Assembly: GCA_037127315.1 (NCBI GenBank)
Contig: JBBBDQ010001616.1
Location: forward strand, 909,001 to 973,000
DNA: 64,000 nt
From: Ascarosepion bandense
Lineage: Eukaryota > Mollusca > Cephalopoda > Sepiida > Sepiidae
Direction: 5' to 3'
A program made the position numbers and the translations under genes. The first letter of the stretch is position 1. Every line of letters starts with the position of its first letter. This document shows positions 48,590-58,319 of the stretch, in pieces. Below the pieces are notes generated by a model. It was not told the DNA's origin. It saw only the letters and a list, made by a program, of their open reading frames with translations, and ran no database searches.

Positions 48590-49170
48590 CTTTGAGTTCG
48601 GTTCAAAATTCCTCTCAGCTGAAGAAGTCCAGAGCATACTACGACCGAAACATCGTACAAATGGCAACAAAGATGAGGACAATAGTCCGAATAATGTAAA
48701 TACTGTAAATACTAAATCATCTCAAAAATATAGAGAAAGGTTTCGGTTCTAAATTCCTCACACCTGAAGAAGTCCGGAAGGTACAACGGCCGAAACGTCG
48801 TACAAATAGCAACAAAGATGAGGACAATAGCCCAAATAATGTAAATACTGTAAATACTAAATTATCTCAAAATATAGATAAAAAGTTCGGTTCAAAACTC
48901 CTAGCACCTGAAGAAGTCCGGAGGGTACAACGGTCGAAACGTCGTACAAATGGCAACAAAGATGAGAACAATAGTCCGAATAATGTAAATGCTGTAAATA
49001 CCAAATCATCTCAGAAATATAGACAATTCTTAGCACCTGAAGAAGTCCGGAGCGTACAACGGCCGAAACGTCGTACAAATGGCAACAAAGATGAGGACTA
49101 TAGTCCGAATAATGTAAATACTGTAGATACTACCTCATCTCAGAAATATAGACAAATATTTCTGTTTAGG
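48590..49170 (+). repeat. Penelope-associated tandem repeat with hammerhead-like motifs
   Basis: CTGAAGAAGTCCRGAG...CGAAAC(G/A)TCG recurs at 48619, 48764, 48908 and 49037 (spacing 145, 144, 129). Between motifs lie AAATGGCAACAAAGATGAGG, ATAGTCCGAATAATGTAAAT and CTCAGAAATATAGA. CTGAAGA fits the hammerhead core CUGANGA, GTCCG...CGGYC is a partly paired stem II, and GAAAC-GTC supplies G12-A14 and the cleavage triplet. Penelope long terminal regions are known to contain such ribozymes. Confidence 0.7.
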
Positions 49171-49647
49171 GTTTTTTTTTCTTCCCTTTCCCTTCCTTTC
49201 CAGTAGGGACTACTGGCGTTATTGCGTCTTACTCGAGTTATTGCCTTGCTTGGGTAAACTGATTCAAAAATAATGATAGAAGATACTTATAGAAGTAGTG
49301 TTTAGACGTGCGCATGAAATCAGCTTTGCAGTAGAGTTATTTAAAAAGCGAAAATGGATTTTCGTCTGAAATACTAAACATCATATTAATGAATTTTTAG
49401 AAAAATTTTAGAAAAAGTTTTCAGCCCGAAATAAGAACTTTCTAAAAAAATGTCTAAATTTACCTGAACTCACAGGTGAACGAAATGGTAAACCGTAAAT
49501 ATAAATACTTTCAAATAAAACAACTAATAATAATATATGGTAAAATCAGAGGTAGTCATTATATCTGTACTCGCAATAAGTTTTAATATAAAGGCCTCTG
49601 AAAAAACAAAAACAAAAAAAAACGAGAATCCGTTTGGTGCACACTAA

Positions 49648-49686
49648 TAAATAATAATAATAATAATAAAAATAATAATAAATTAT
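49648..49686. repeat. (AAT)n microsatellite
   Basis: AATAATAATAATAAT-type run just before R4-like sequence, similar to the 3' tails of that LINE family. Confidence 0.85.
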
Positions 49687-49858
49687 TCTGGCAGCGCAAG
49701 ACCAAAGTCTTTTCACTAGAAACTTTCAGGCAAATATTATGCATAATAATATGGATCCAAAATGCAGGTTTTGTGATAAACACCAAGAAACAATAGACCA
49801 TCTAATCTCAAGCTGTTCTGTCCTTGCCCCAAATGAATATAAAAATTGCCACGATAGA
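49687..49858 (+). pseudogene. R4-like LINE, zinc-knuckle segment (left part of split copy)
   Basis: Forward frame: NNMDPKCRFCDKHQETIDHL, ISSCSVLAPNEYKNCHDRVG. C-x2-C-x8-H-x4-C is the zinc knuckle that precedes the C-terminal endonuclease in R2/R4-group LINEs. The frame breaks at 49858 where another LINE begins. The matching downstream part starts at 51701. About 15 residues between HDRVG and KYGKSV appear missing. Confidence 0.7.
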
Positions 49859-51701
49859 GTGGGGCCCGCAGATTCTCATCCAACTCCACACTCGACTCGT
49901 CCGGAGTGCACCCACCCGACTTCCCTATTAGAACTGAGGCCAAACTGCATGACGTATATATTACCCCGACAATAGTATCCAGAGTAATTTCAAAACTCGA
50001 CCCCCATAAGGCGTGTGGAGAAGATGGAATCCCGGTGATAGTCCTTAAGAGGTGTGCCCCTGAACTTTCCCCTGTCCTCTCTAAACTGTTTAACTACTGC
50101 CTTTCTGCTTCCTGCTTTCCTGCATGCTGGAAATTCTCCTCAGTCGTTCCTGTCTTTAAGAACTGTGGTGAACCCTCGGACCCATCCAACTATCGCCCGA
50201 TCAGTCTTCTACCAATATTCGGGAAAGTGTTCGAGGCTATAATAAATGCTGAAATAGTTCATCATCTCACCGCCCACAAACTGTTCTCCGACAGGCAATA
50301 TGGATTCCGATTTGACAGGTCCACAGCCGACCTGCTAACTACTGTAACGGAGTACATGCTACAGGCCCTTGATGAGTCTGACGAGGCTCGCGCGGTTGCT
50401 CTGGATATCTCCAAGGCTTTCGACAGGGTTTGGCACCCTGGCCTCCTATGCAAACTACGCGGTTATGGTATTACCGGTCGCCTGCTTGACCTAATCCAAT
50501 CTTTCTTAAATAACCGCAAAATGAAGGTCGTTCTGAATGGGCGTGCCTCTTCGTCCTACAGCACGAATGCTGGTGTCCCACAAGGCTCTATCCTGGGCCC
50601 AACGCTCTTCCTTATTTTCATCAACGACCTCCCAGATGAGATCAGGTCCCAAGTAGGCATCTACGCAGATGACACTACAATATACTCCCGCTCCAGTAAG
50701 AAACCTGTCGTGGCGGACAGACATAATCTCGCTGCTGACCTTGAGCGGGATCTACACTCTGTGGTGAACTGGGGCAAGAAGTGGCTTGTCAACTTCAATT
50801 CCTCGAAGACCAAGCTGTTGTCTGTCAACCATTACAGGCAACCTCTTCTGCCTCCCATAAGCATGGACCAGATGATTCTCCCGGAGAGTAATACACTACG
50901 CCTCCTCGGACTTACCCTGTCCTCAGACCTCAAATGGAAGCACTATATTGAATCCATAGCAAAATCTACTGCTAAGAAGATTGGGTCACTATGTCGATCC
51001 AGGATGTTTTTTCCGCCTGAATCCATCCTGCATATATACAAGTCAACCATCCGTCCGTGCATGGAGTACTGCTGCCATTTATGGTCAGGTGCCCCTGCCG
51101 TTCTCCTCAGTGTTCTTGACAAGCTCCAAAGGAGAGTCTGTAATGTGATAGGTTCTGATCTGGCGACTCGTCTGCAGCCACTTTCCCATCGTCGAAATGT
51201 GGCCTCCCTCTGTCTCTTCTATAAATACTTTCATGGCTTCTGCTCGGATGAGCTTAAGTCACTGATGCCTCCTCAACAGGTGTTTACCCGTTCTACCAGA
51301 CTGGCAACTGGGTCCCACCCATTCACAGTCAGGTTAGCCAAACGCAGACGACAATTCTACTCCAGCAGCTTCCTCTCTCGCACTTCCCGCCTGTGGAACT
51401 CACTCCCGTATTCTTGCTTTCCTGACGGCTACGACCTCCAGAAATTTAAAAGCAAAGTTAATACTCACCTACTAACCACTGGCCTCTAGCTCTCTCCCCT
51501 CCCCTGTATAACCTTCCCTTTCTCTCCGCCCATGTACCTGTCATTGCACCTGCTTTCTCAGTTTTCTATTGTTCCTTTCTAACTAGCTTGTACTCCTCAC
51601 TCTTTTCTAATTAATCTTTCTACATTTATGTAACCCCCTGCACATCAGTGGCGTTTCTGCCTTGCTCGGGGTGAAATGATTAAAAAAAAAAAAAAAAAAA
51701 A
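49859..51701 (+). mobile_element. 5'-truncated Jockey/CR1-type LINE, young insertion
   Basis: Spans from the break in the R4-like element at 49858 to a poly-A at 51683-51701. The frame is open from the very first base of the insertion to the natural stop, so only the endonuclease and N-terminal part are missing. 3' UTR 51490-51682 carries GCACATCAGTGGCGTTTCTG and CCTTGCTCGGGGTGAAATGA before the A-run. No clear target duplication seen; the junction has lost some target sequence. It shares almost identical 3' sequence with 45573-45902. Confidence 0.9.
49906..51489 (+). CDS. LINE reverse transcriptase, intact 527-codon frame
   Basis: Reverse transcriptase and C-terminal region of a non-LTR retrotransposon, which copies its RNA at a nicked target. 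Motifs by residue from 49906: KACGEDGIP (36-43), NYRPISLLP (95-103), QYGFRFDRSTAD (131-142), LDISKAFDRVWH with the first catalytic Asp (167-177), AGVPQGSILGPTLF (222-235), GIYADDTT with the catalytic pair (251-258). Then LRLLGLTLSSDLKW and the C-terminal WNSLPYSCFPDGYDLQKF. The first codon is GTG and has no initiator role; the frame continues upstream to 49858, so the true start lay in the lost 5' part. The AP endonuclease is missing. No stops or frameshifts. Clade (Jockey or CR1 group) not certain. Confidence 0.92.
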   Translation: MHPPDFPIRTEAKLHDVYITPTIVSRVISKLDPHKACGEDGIPVIVLKRCAPELSPVLSKLFNYCLSASCFPACWKFSSVVPVFKNCGEPSDPSNYRPISLLPIFGKVFEAIINAEIVHHLTAHKLFSDRQYGFRFDRSTADLLTTVTEYMLQALDESDEARAVALDISKAFDRVWHPGLLCKLRGYGITGRLLDLIQSFLNNRKMKVVLNGRASSSYSTNAGVPQGSILGPTLFLIFINDLPDEIRSQVGIYADDTTIYSRSSKKPVVADRHNLAADLERDLHSVVNWGKKWLVNFNSSKTKLLSVNHYRQPLLPPISMDQMILPESNTLRLLGLTLSSDLKWKHYIESIAKSTAKKIGSLCRSRMFFPPESILHIYKSTIRPCMEYCCHLWSGAPAVLLSVLDKLQRRVCNVIGSDLATRLQPLSHRRNVASLCLFYKYFHGFCSDELKSLMPPQQVFTRSTRLATGSHPFTVRLAKRRRQFYSSSFLSRTSRLWNSLPYSCFPDGYDLQKFKSKVNTHLLTTGL

Positions 51702-52295
51702 GTATGGAAAATCTGTAAACAAACACTGGTATGAACATCACCCAGCACCGGTTACAGAAATAGAAGATGTCACCATTCTATGGGATTACACCATCTACAC
51801 AGACAGAAAAATTGAAGCAAACAGGCCAGACATTATTGTTAAAAACCATAAAGAAAAAACTTGCCTATTAATTGATATGGCTTGTCCAGCTGATTGTAAC
51901 ATAGCAACCAAGGAATTTGAAAAACTGTCAAAATATAAAGACCTGGAAATTGAAATAGAAAAAATGTGGAAATTGAAAACAAGAGTTGTGCCAGTGATAG
52001 TAGGTGCACTTGGAATGATAAAAAATGGAACAAAACAACACATTGAAAGAATCCCTGGAAACCCCAGCTTAAGAGATATACAAAAAATTGTCTTATTAAG
52101 TACAGCCCACACACTAAGGAAAACTTTATCTATGTAATGCTAGGGATGATAGGGAAGATAGAAAAAACATGAAATGGGGCCATAACAACACGCTACGACC
52201 TGCCTTAGGTCTCCCCACAGACTTGGTTGGTAGTGAGACCAAAGCAGATATCGAAATATGATGAAAAATGACATAATAATAATAATAATTGTGAA
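51702..52295 (+). pseudogene. R4-like LINE, restriction-like endonuclease (right part of split copy)
   Basis: Open frame to 52135: KYGKSVNKHWYEHHPAPVTE, IEDVTILWDYTIYTDRKIEA, NRPDIIVKNHKEKTCLLIDM, ACPADCNIATKEFEKLSKYK, RVVPVIVGALGMIKNGTKQH. RPD...(11)...LID fits the PD-(D/E)XK fold of the endonuclease that nicks the target in R2/R4-group LINEs. The 3' UTR (CAACACGCTACGACCTGCCT) ends in ATAATAATAATAATT (52270-52290). The leading run of lysines is a translation of the neighbouring poly-A. Near-identical 3' end at 25915-26455. Confidence 0.75.
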
Positions 52296-52489
52296 AACGA
52301 AGATAGTCTTTAGATGTATACCTTAAATAAAGTTCGGAAATAAATTCTGTAAAAAAATGAAAATATATTTGATATATCTAAACTAGTAATCATAATAATG
52401 ATAATAATGCAATCATAGCTTGTCTTTAGATGTCTACATGAAATAAGCTTTGGAATAAGTTCTGCTAAACGAAAATAGCTTTGATACAC

Positions 52490-53225
52490 CCTAACCATAA
52501 CAATAATAAACTGCATTGACCCCAAAATGCAGAATCTGTGATGAACATCTAGAATTAATTGACCAACTTGTATCAAGTTGCACTGTATTAGCAACACCTT
52601 CAATAAATAAAAAAAATCAACACGTCAGCGTGGGCCAATACCTGCACTGGTAAAAACACTACTTTTATGAAATGGAAACTGTAAAAAGTAGGTATGAACA
52701 CCCACCAGACCTGGTTATAGATACAGAACCAGTAGCAATTTTTTGAAACTTTTCTAGAATAAAACCAAACGCAAAGACAGTGATCAAAGACGAAAAAAAA
52801 AACACTATCTGCCTTTTTACTGACATAAGAGTTCAAAAAATCTTTCAAAATACAAGATTATAGAAGTAGAAATTTGAAACCTTCGGCACCTGAATGGTTT
52901 GCACGATATATTTTATTGGATATGTTTTGATATACTCACTGAAGGGATTCCTGGTAGCCCACGTCGACAGGAAATAAAAATATTGTTCTTACAAGCAGGG
53001 CTCATCTATGTAAAAGATGTATGCGTTTGGTGGTTGTCTATTTTAGAAAAATAAATCTTCAGTGGAAAATGCAACTTGTGACCTTAGGTCTCTGGGGGGA
53101 AACCTGGAGAAACAACAGAAAGCAAAGAAATAATTATAATATCATTGGGAAAGCGGACGTAGTAGCTCAGCTTTGGGAAATGCTAAGGGAACTGTTCTGT
53201 CTCTAGGTTGTGGGCAGGAGCTGAA
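52490..53225 (+). pseudogene. R4-like LINE, strongly degenerate second copy
   Basis: 52505-52600 encodes NCIDPKCRICDEHLELIDQL then VSSCTVLAT, the same zinc knuckle as at 49760. Then SVGQYLHW, YEHPPDLV, IEGIPGSPRRQEIKILFL-like text (52940-53000) and LGLWGETW follow, with many stops. It lies about 200 bp after the tail of the previous copy in the same orientation. Confidence 0.6.
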
Positions 53226-53251
53226 ATACGGCCATCAACACCCGGCCGAAA

Positions 53252-53275
53252 TCTAAACTTATTTATAAATGGAAC

Positions 53276-53350
<75 letters not shown>

Positions 53351-54020
53351 TTACCTATAAACTCCGAAACGACTGAACCGTTTTTCTTGAAAATTTACAC
53401 AGTGGTACTATAAGCGTCTGCGAGTGTTCTTAGCTAGGTTTTGTGTCAAATACCCCCGATAAATATCAAAAATCCATAATCGAAAAAATCGGATTATAGA
53501 AGGAGTAGTCCGATTTTAATAAGATTTCATACACTCATAGACAAAGACATAAGAAACGATATTCAGAAGTTTCAAGGTTGCAGTTCTTACAATAGTGCAG
53601 AAAATCGATAATATATATATATATATATATATAAAAGGCAAGATGTTTGTGTGTGTGTCTGTTTATCTGCCTGTATGTCTGTATTTTTAAGCTCTTTTAT
53701 TTTAGCTTTTGCTTTGGGTTTGGCTCTAAGTAGGTATAATTGTAGTTCTTAGTCTCAGCCATGATACCATTTACTCAGAGGACTTATTTAGCCTTCAAAA
53801 TTCAGTTTACGGTGAAAAAACATATTTGATATCGATACCAGGAAATCAAAATTTGACTTACATCCATTAATTTTTCTTTCAGTCTACGGTTTCGCTTTAA
53901 CTGGAAACAACTATTGCTTTTTAGTCTTTTGTGCCAATGTCCAAAGAGTCTGAGCCCCAGGCCCATGGATTAGTTTTAAAGCTTTCATTACACCCGAGCA
54001 ACGCCGGGCTATACTGCTAG
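53252..54020 (+). mobile_element. Helitron family A (copy 7), near consensus
   Basis: A|TCTAAACTTATTTATAAATG start and CTATACTGCTAG|T end. Hairpin CCCG-AGCAACGC-CGGG perfect. Expanded TG tract (53279-53349) and TA tract (53611-53632). No coding. One of the most complete copies. Confidence 0.9.
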
Positions 54021-54059
54021 TATCCCATAAGTTAGAGAATATATCAAATCATAATAATA

Positions 54060-54240
54060 ATATGCTTTGCATTGCTAAACTAACAACCAAAATAGATTTT
54101 ATTTCCATTGTTCGGACTGCTGTCCTCATTCTTATTGCCATATTCAGGACGTTTCGGCTTTTATACGCCCCGTTCTTCTTCAGGTGCTTGAAATTGTGAG
54201 CCGAAAACTTTATTTCTATCTCTGGGGTATATTATTCTCG
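54060..54240 (-). repeat. Penelope-terminal fragment with hammerhead-like motif, minus strand
   Basis: Minus strand: AGCACCTGAAGAAGAACGGG, GCGTATAAAAGCCGAAACGT, CCTG (54148-54190). The core is CTGAAGA, then GAAAC-GTC. It is flanked by AGGACAGCAGTCCGAACAAT, similar to the pieces at 48150. Confidence 0.6.
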
Positions 54241-54309
54241 TTCCATGTGCCATGTCACTTTCGGATGCCATGTTGTTATCTCCCTTCAACATAACTCTCT
54301 AAGTTATTT

Positions 54310-54412
54310 GTTCACCACTGCTACAGTCTGGTATTGAACTCACAACTCTTTGGGTCAAGTCACTGGAACTAACGAACGATTTTATCCACTGGGTCATGCT
54401 TCCTCAAGTGGA
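54310..54412 (-). mobile_element. tRNA-like sequence (possible SINE head)
   Basis: Minus strand: GCATGACCCAGTGGATAAAA with A-box-like TGACCCAGTGG (one mismatch), then GAGTTGTGAGTTCAATACCA with B-box GTTCAATAC matching GWTCRANNC. Spacing between boxes is about 45 bp. It sits between two opposed Penelope-terminal fragments. Confidence 0.5.
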
Positions 54413-54439
54413 GAATAATATACCCAAGTAATCAAAATA

Positions 54440-54520
54440 GAAGGTGCTGTTCGAAATTTCAAGCACCTAAAGAAGGCTGGAGCGTACAACAGTCGAAACG
54501 TCAATTAGATTACAGACTAT
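54440..54520 (+). repeat. Penelope-terminal fragment, plus strand
   Basis: AAGCACCTAAAGAAGGCTGG then AGCGTACAACAGTCGAAACG and TC: hammerhead-like motif with core change CTAAAGA. Forms an inverted pair with 54060-54240. Confidence 0.5.
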
Positions 54521-54548
54521 TCTTTGAATTTTGCCAAGATATATAGTA

Positions 54549-54865
54549 GGATGTACGTTGTGGTGCATTGGATATCGACTCTGAACAAGGAATCGGGAAG
54601 CCGAGTTCGAATTTCACTTAAATTCCTTGCATTCACTTACGCACAAATACCCTTGGTAAAGGTATTAATCCGTTACTTCCCTCTAGTTATGGTTTAAATA
54701 ACAGGACAGTTTAGATTCTATAGCCTTGGCTGGCAACCAGTCTACCTCAGAAAGCAATGGCAACCTACTGCGGGATAATCTTCTGGCCAGTTAGTCATGT
54801 CTCGAAAGAGACATGATCGCCCAAAGTGTGTATCACGTATGACACTTAATTGACTGATATAGCAG
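54549..54865 (+). mobile_element. tRNA-derived SINE, family 1, with flipped tail loop
   Basis: Full-length forward copy: head GTACGTTGTGGTGCATTGGA, B box GAGTTCGAATTTC, tail ...CACTTAATTGACTGAT. The 3' hairpin is CATGTCTC-GAAA-GAGACATG, whereas other same-strand copies have loop TTTC. Confidence 0.9.
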
Positions 54866-55262
54866 GAGCACCATACTAGATGTGGCAGCAATTTTCATTG
54901 CAGGGATGAATAGCAGATTCATAAATGTGCAAGGTGGATTCTGACTTTAAATACTGTCTGGCATGAGACCATCAATCAACTTTCCTAGCTGTGGATTTAG
55001 CAAGTCATTCAGTATAAACACTCCAGTTAATGTCAGTGCAAATTTCAACACCACGAGATTCCAAGAAGGCACAAATATTTACTCTCTCGGAGATTAGTAT
55101 TAGCCATGCTGATCGCTGGCAGCAAACGTGCTTTATGACGATTAAATAAAAGCAATTTTGTTTTTGAGGTGCCACACTTTACCGGCCATTCCTTACCCCG
55201 GTTATCTACTGGTCGGAGGTCTTTTTCGAGAACAGATTGCACATCTTACACTGTCGGACTTG
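54866..55262 (-). pseudogene. LINE RT fragment, minus strand
   Basis: Minus frame 55045-55242: QSVLEKDLRPVDNRGKEWPV, KCGTSKTKLLLFNRHKARLL, PAISMANTNLRESKYLCLLG corresponds to residues about 275-335 of the intact LINE. 54880-55040 continues with reversed CCHIWSGAP-, RQYLKSESTLHIYESAIHPC-type sequence. Diverged and frameshifted. Confidence 0.7.
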
Positions 55263-55530
55263 CTACAACCTTTTTTAGGTTCCGCTCTTTCAAAAGTGCA
55301 TCGGCAGGTTATTGAACAGCAGAAACCACAGTTCTACAAATTCTTTGACAAATATCATGTTGTCCTATTTTGCTTTTTCCACCTCAATCTCGTTTGAATG
55401 ATTTATTCCCAACCAATTACTCACGACAGAAAACATCGCACAAATCGTTACAACAATATGTTAGACCTAAACTGCCGAACTTTTCATCAGACTAAAATAG
55501 CACCGAAAATTATAATTTTTATATATTATA
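55263..55530. other. No recognisable feature
   Basis: Short forward frame continuing from the LINE relic; otherwise nothing seen. Confidence 0.4.
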
Positions 55531-55556
55531 TCTAAACTTATTTATAAATACAACTT

Positions 55557-55597
<41 letters not shown>

Positions 55598-56254
55598 GTT
55601 ACCTATAGACGCCGAAACGGCTGAACCGATTTTCTTGAAAATTTACACAGTTCTAGCATAAGGGTCTGCGAGTGTTCTTAGCTAGGTTTTGTGTCGAGGT
55701 ACTCTCGATAAATATCGATAATCGAAAAAATCGGGTTATAGAAGGTGTGGTCCGATTTTAATCAAATTTAATACACTCATAGACAAAGACATAAGAAACG
55801 ATATTCAGAAGTTTCAAGGTTGCAGTTCTTACATTAGTGTAGAAAATCGAAAATATATATATATATAAAAGGCAAGATGTTTGTGTGTGTGTCTGTTTGT
55901 CTGTATATCTGTATTTTTTTTCAGCCCTTTTATTTTAGTTTTTGCTTCGGGTTTGGCTCTAATTAGGTATAATTGTAGTTCTTAGTCTTAGCCATGATAG
56001 CATTTACTCAGAGGACTTATTTAGCATTCAAAATTCAGTTCATGACGAAAAAAACATATTTGATATCGATACCAGGAAATCAAAATTTGACTTACATCCA
56101 TTCATTTTTCTTTCAGTCTGTGGTTTCGCTTTAACTGGAAACAACTATTGCTTTTTAGTCTTTCGTGCTAATGTCCAAAGAGTCTGATCTCCAGGACCAT
56201 GGATTAGTTTTAAAGCTTTCATTACACCCGAGCAACGCCGAGCTATACTGCTAG
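55531..56254 (+). mobile_element. Helitron family A (copy 8)
   Basis: TCTAAACTTATTTATAAATA start after host A; CTATACTGCTAG|T end. Hairpin weakened (CCCG-AGCAACGC-CGAG). TG tract 55561-55595 and short TA tract 55851-55867. Confidence 0.88.
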
Positions 56255-56500
56255 TCAATTATATTTGGGTTTTAAATTACGAGGCAAATCCTTAGTGCTG
56301 GCAGCAGCAACAACATTGGTTATCTAATGCTGCATCATATATATGTGTAAAAGACTCAAAGAAATTCCTCGCCATGAAAATATGATTAGCAAGGAAGCCG
56401 CGGAGACCATTACTGCTATAGAGAGTTCGATTATATGTGAGTATTTCATATTTATTTTTCGTGTTATATTAAGATAATTTTTTTCATAATCCGTGGTGGA
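56255..56500. other. No recognisable feature
   Basis: No frame or repeat recognised. Confidence 0.4.
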
Positions 56501-56504
56501 CTAG

Positions 56505-57384
56505 AGTAAGAAATGGCTCGTGAATTTTACTGCTTCCAAAACGAAGCTGCTATTTATTATTCAAAACAGACAATCGTTTCTACCCCCCATTAGCATGGCT
56601 CAGGCTAGTCTCGCTAAAAGCAAAACGCTGTGCCGTCTCGGATTAACTCTCACATCAGATCTCAAGTGGAATGACTATATCCATAGCTAAATCCGCTGCT
56701 AAGAAAGACGGTTCTCTGTGCAAGTCCAGGAAGTTTTCCCCAGCTGAAACAATAATGCATATAAACAAATCTACCATCCGCCCGTGCATTGAATACTGCT
56801 GCCATATCTAGTCTGGTGCTCCTGATATCCACCTTGGACAGCTTGACAAAACCCAACGGAGAATCTGTAATGTGCTCGATCTCGACTTGGCAGCTAGGAC
56901 ACAGTCGCTTTCTCACCGACGCAGTGTGGCTTCCCTGTGTCTCTTCTACAAGTACTTTTACAATTCTGCTCCGATGAACTTAACTCACTGGTACCCACTA
57001 TATATGGATTTTCTCGAGCCACAAGATTATCAACTGGGTCCCACCCTTTTACTGTGAAACCAATAAATTGTAAACGCAAATTCTACCCCAGTAGCTTCAT
57101 TTCTCACACTCCCCGATTGTGGAATTCCCTTCTGTTTATTTGCTTTCCAAACAGCTACAATCTTCAAGAAACCAAATGTAAAATCAACAGTCATCACCTG
57201 TCTCATTAACTTTCATCCTCTCTCTCATGCTTCTTTTCCCCTACCACTCCACTCTCATCAGTATTCTCATCCTTCTCTTATCCCCTTCCTGACACCCCCT
57301 ATAACCTGTCACTCTTTCTCATAACCTTCTCCTATGTAACCCCTGTACAACAATGGCAGTAAAAAAACTTGCTTGGGGCGATAT
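56505..57384 (+). pseudogene. LINE RT C-terminal half (second tail subfamily)
   Basis: EWLVNFTASKTKLLFIIQNR-like start, then SMAQASLAKSKTLCRLGLTL, KSRKFSPAETIMHINKSTIR, CIEYCCHI, DIHLGQLDKTQRRICNVLDL, SLSHRRSVASLCLFYKYF, and ATRLSTGSHPFTVKPINCKR and RLWNSLLFICFPNSYNLQE follow in shifting frames. 3' UTR ends GGCAGTAAAAAAACTTGCTT then GGGGCGATATATATA. At least three frameshifts. Confidence 0.85.
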
Positions 57385-57630
57385 ATATATATATAATCTC
57401 CAAGAATTTAAATGTAAAGTCAGCAGTCATCTGCTATCTTACTAACCTGCACGAACTCTCTCATACTCCTTTCTCCGTCCACTCCACTCTCATCAGTATT
57501 CTCATCCTTCTCTTACCCACTTCCTGACACCCCCTATAACCTGTCACTCTTTCTCATAATTTTCCTCCAATGTAACCCCTTGCAAAACAGCGGCAGTAAA
57601 ATGCCTTGCTTGGGACATGATTATAAAAAA
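57385..57630 (+). mobile_element. LINE 3' tail, second unit
   Basis: Repeats the LINE end from ATCTCCAAGAATTTAAATG through CTCCTTTCTCCGTCCACTCC to GGCAGTAAAATGCCTTGCTT and ATTATAAAAAAAA. Tandem with the preceding copy. Confidence 0.8.
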
Positions 57631-57972
57631 AATTGTTTCAGCCCAAGCAAGACAATAATGCCACTGGTGTGCGGTGGTTTTTATAGGATAAGTGAAAAAA
57701 AAGAGGAACAGATTATAGGGGGTGTCAGAGAATGGTTAAGAGAAGGATGGGAACACTGGTTTGAAGAGAGCTGCACGAGAGTATAGGGGAAAGAGAGAAC
57801 AGCAAAATACTAGAATGTCGGGGAAAGGATGGGCGTCAAGGAAATAAGTGGTGTCAATAGACATTGCGTTTAAAGTCGAATAAACATTAGATTTTACAGA
57901 AAGTTCATGACGATTTTTAGACCTTCATGTTCTAACAGGTTAAAACACGTGAAATTTATCAACAGCTACTAC
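57631..57972 (-). mobile_element. LINE 3' tail, minus strand, plus adjoining duplicated segment
   Basis: TTGTTTCAGCCCAAGCAAGA, CAATAATGCCACTGGTGTGC is the reversed LINE tail, fused tail-to-tail with 57385-57630. 57860-57972 (GTTCATGACGATTTTTAGAC, CATGTTCTAACAGGTTAAAA) is repeated at 59520-59610. Confidence 0.75.
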
Positions 57973-58275
57973 TGGGTGTGTTGTGGTGCAGTGGATATCG
58001 ACAAATCGGTGAGCCGAGTCCGAATTCCGGTTGAATTCATGGCATTCACTTCCGCACAAACACCCTTCGGAAAGGTATTAATACTTATCTTCCCTCCAGT
58101 TATTGGTTAAATAATAGGACAGATTGGGTTCTATAGCCTTGGCTGGCAAACATTCTACCGCAGAAAGCAATGGTAAACTAATGCAGGATAATCATTTGCA
58201 CAGTTTGTCATGTCTCTTTCGAGACATGATCGCCAAAGTGTGTATCCCGTATGGCACTTAACTGAGTACCTGACT
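57973..58275 (+). mobile_element. tRNA-derived SINE, family 1
   Basis: Head GTGTTGTGGTGCAGTGGATA with perfect A box (57984-57994), shortened loop after ATCGACAAATCGG, B box GAGTCCGAATTCC. Body and hairpin CATGTCTC-TTTC-GAGACATG and tail CACTTAACTGAG. Confidence 0.9.
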
Positions 58276-58319
58276 ATTTGACTATGTTCAACTCAATAAG
58301 ATCATCAATATAGTTTCCA

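Noticed and set aside
51676..51701. Poly-lysine N-terminus of the frame at 51676
   Set aside because: It is the poly-A tail of the upstream LINE read in frame with the R4-like element.
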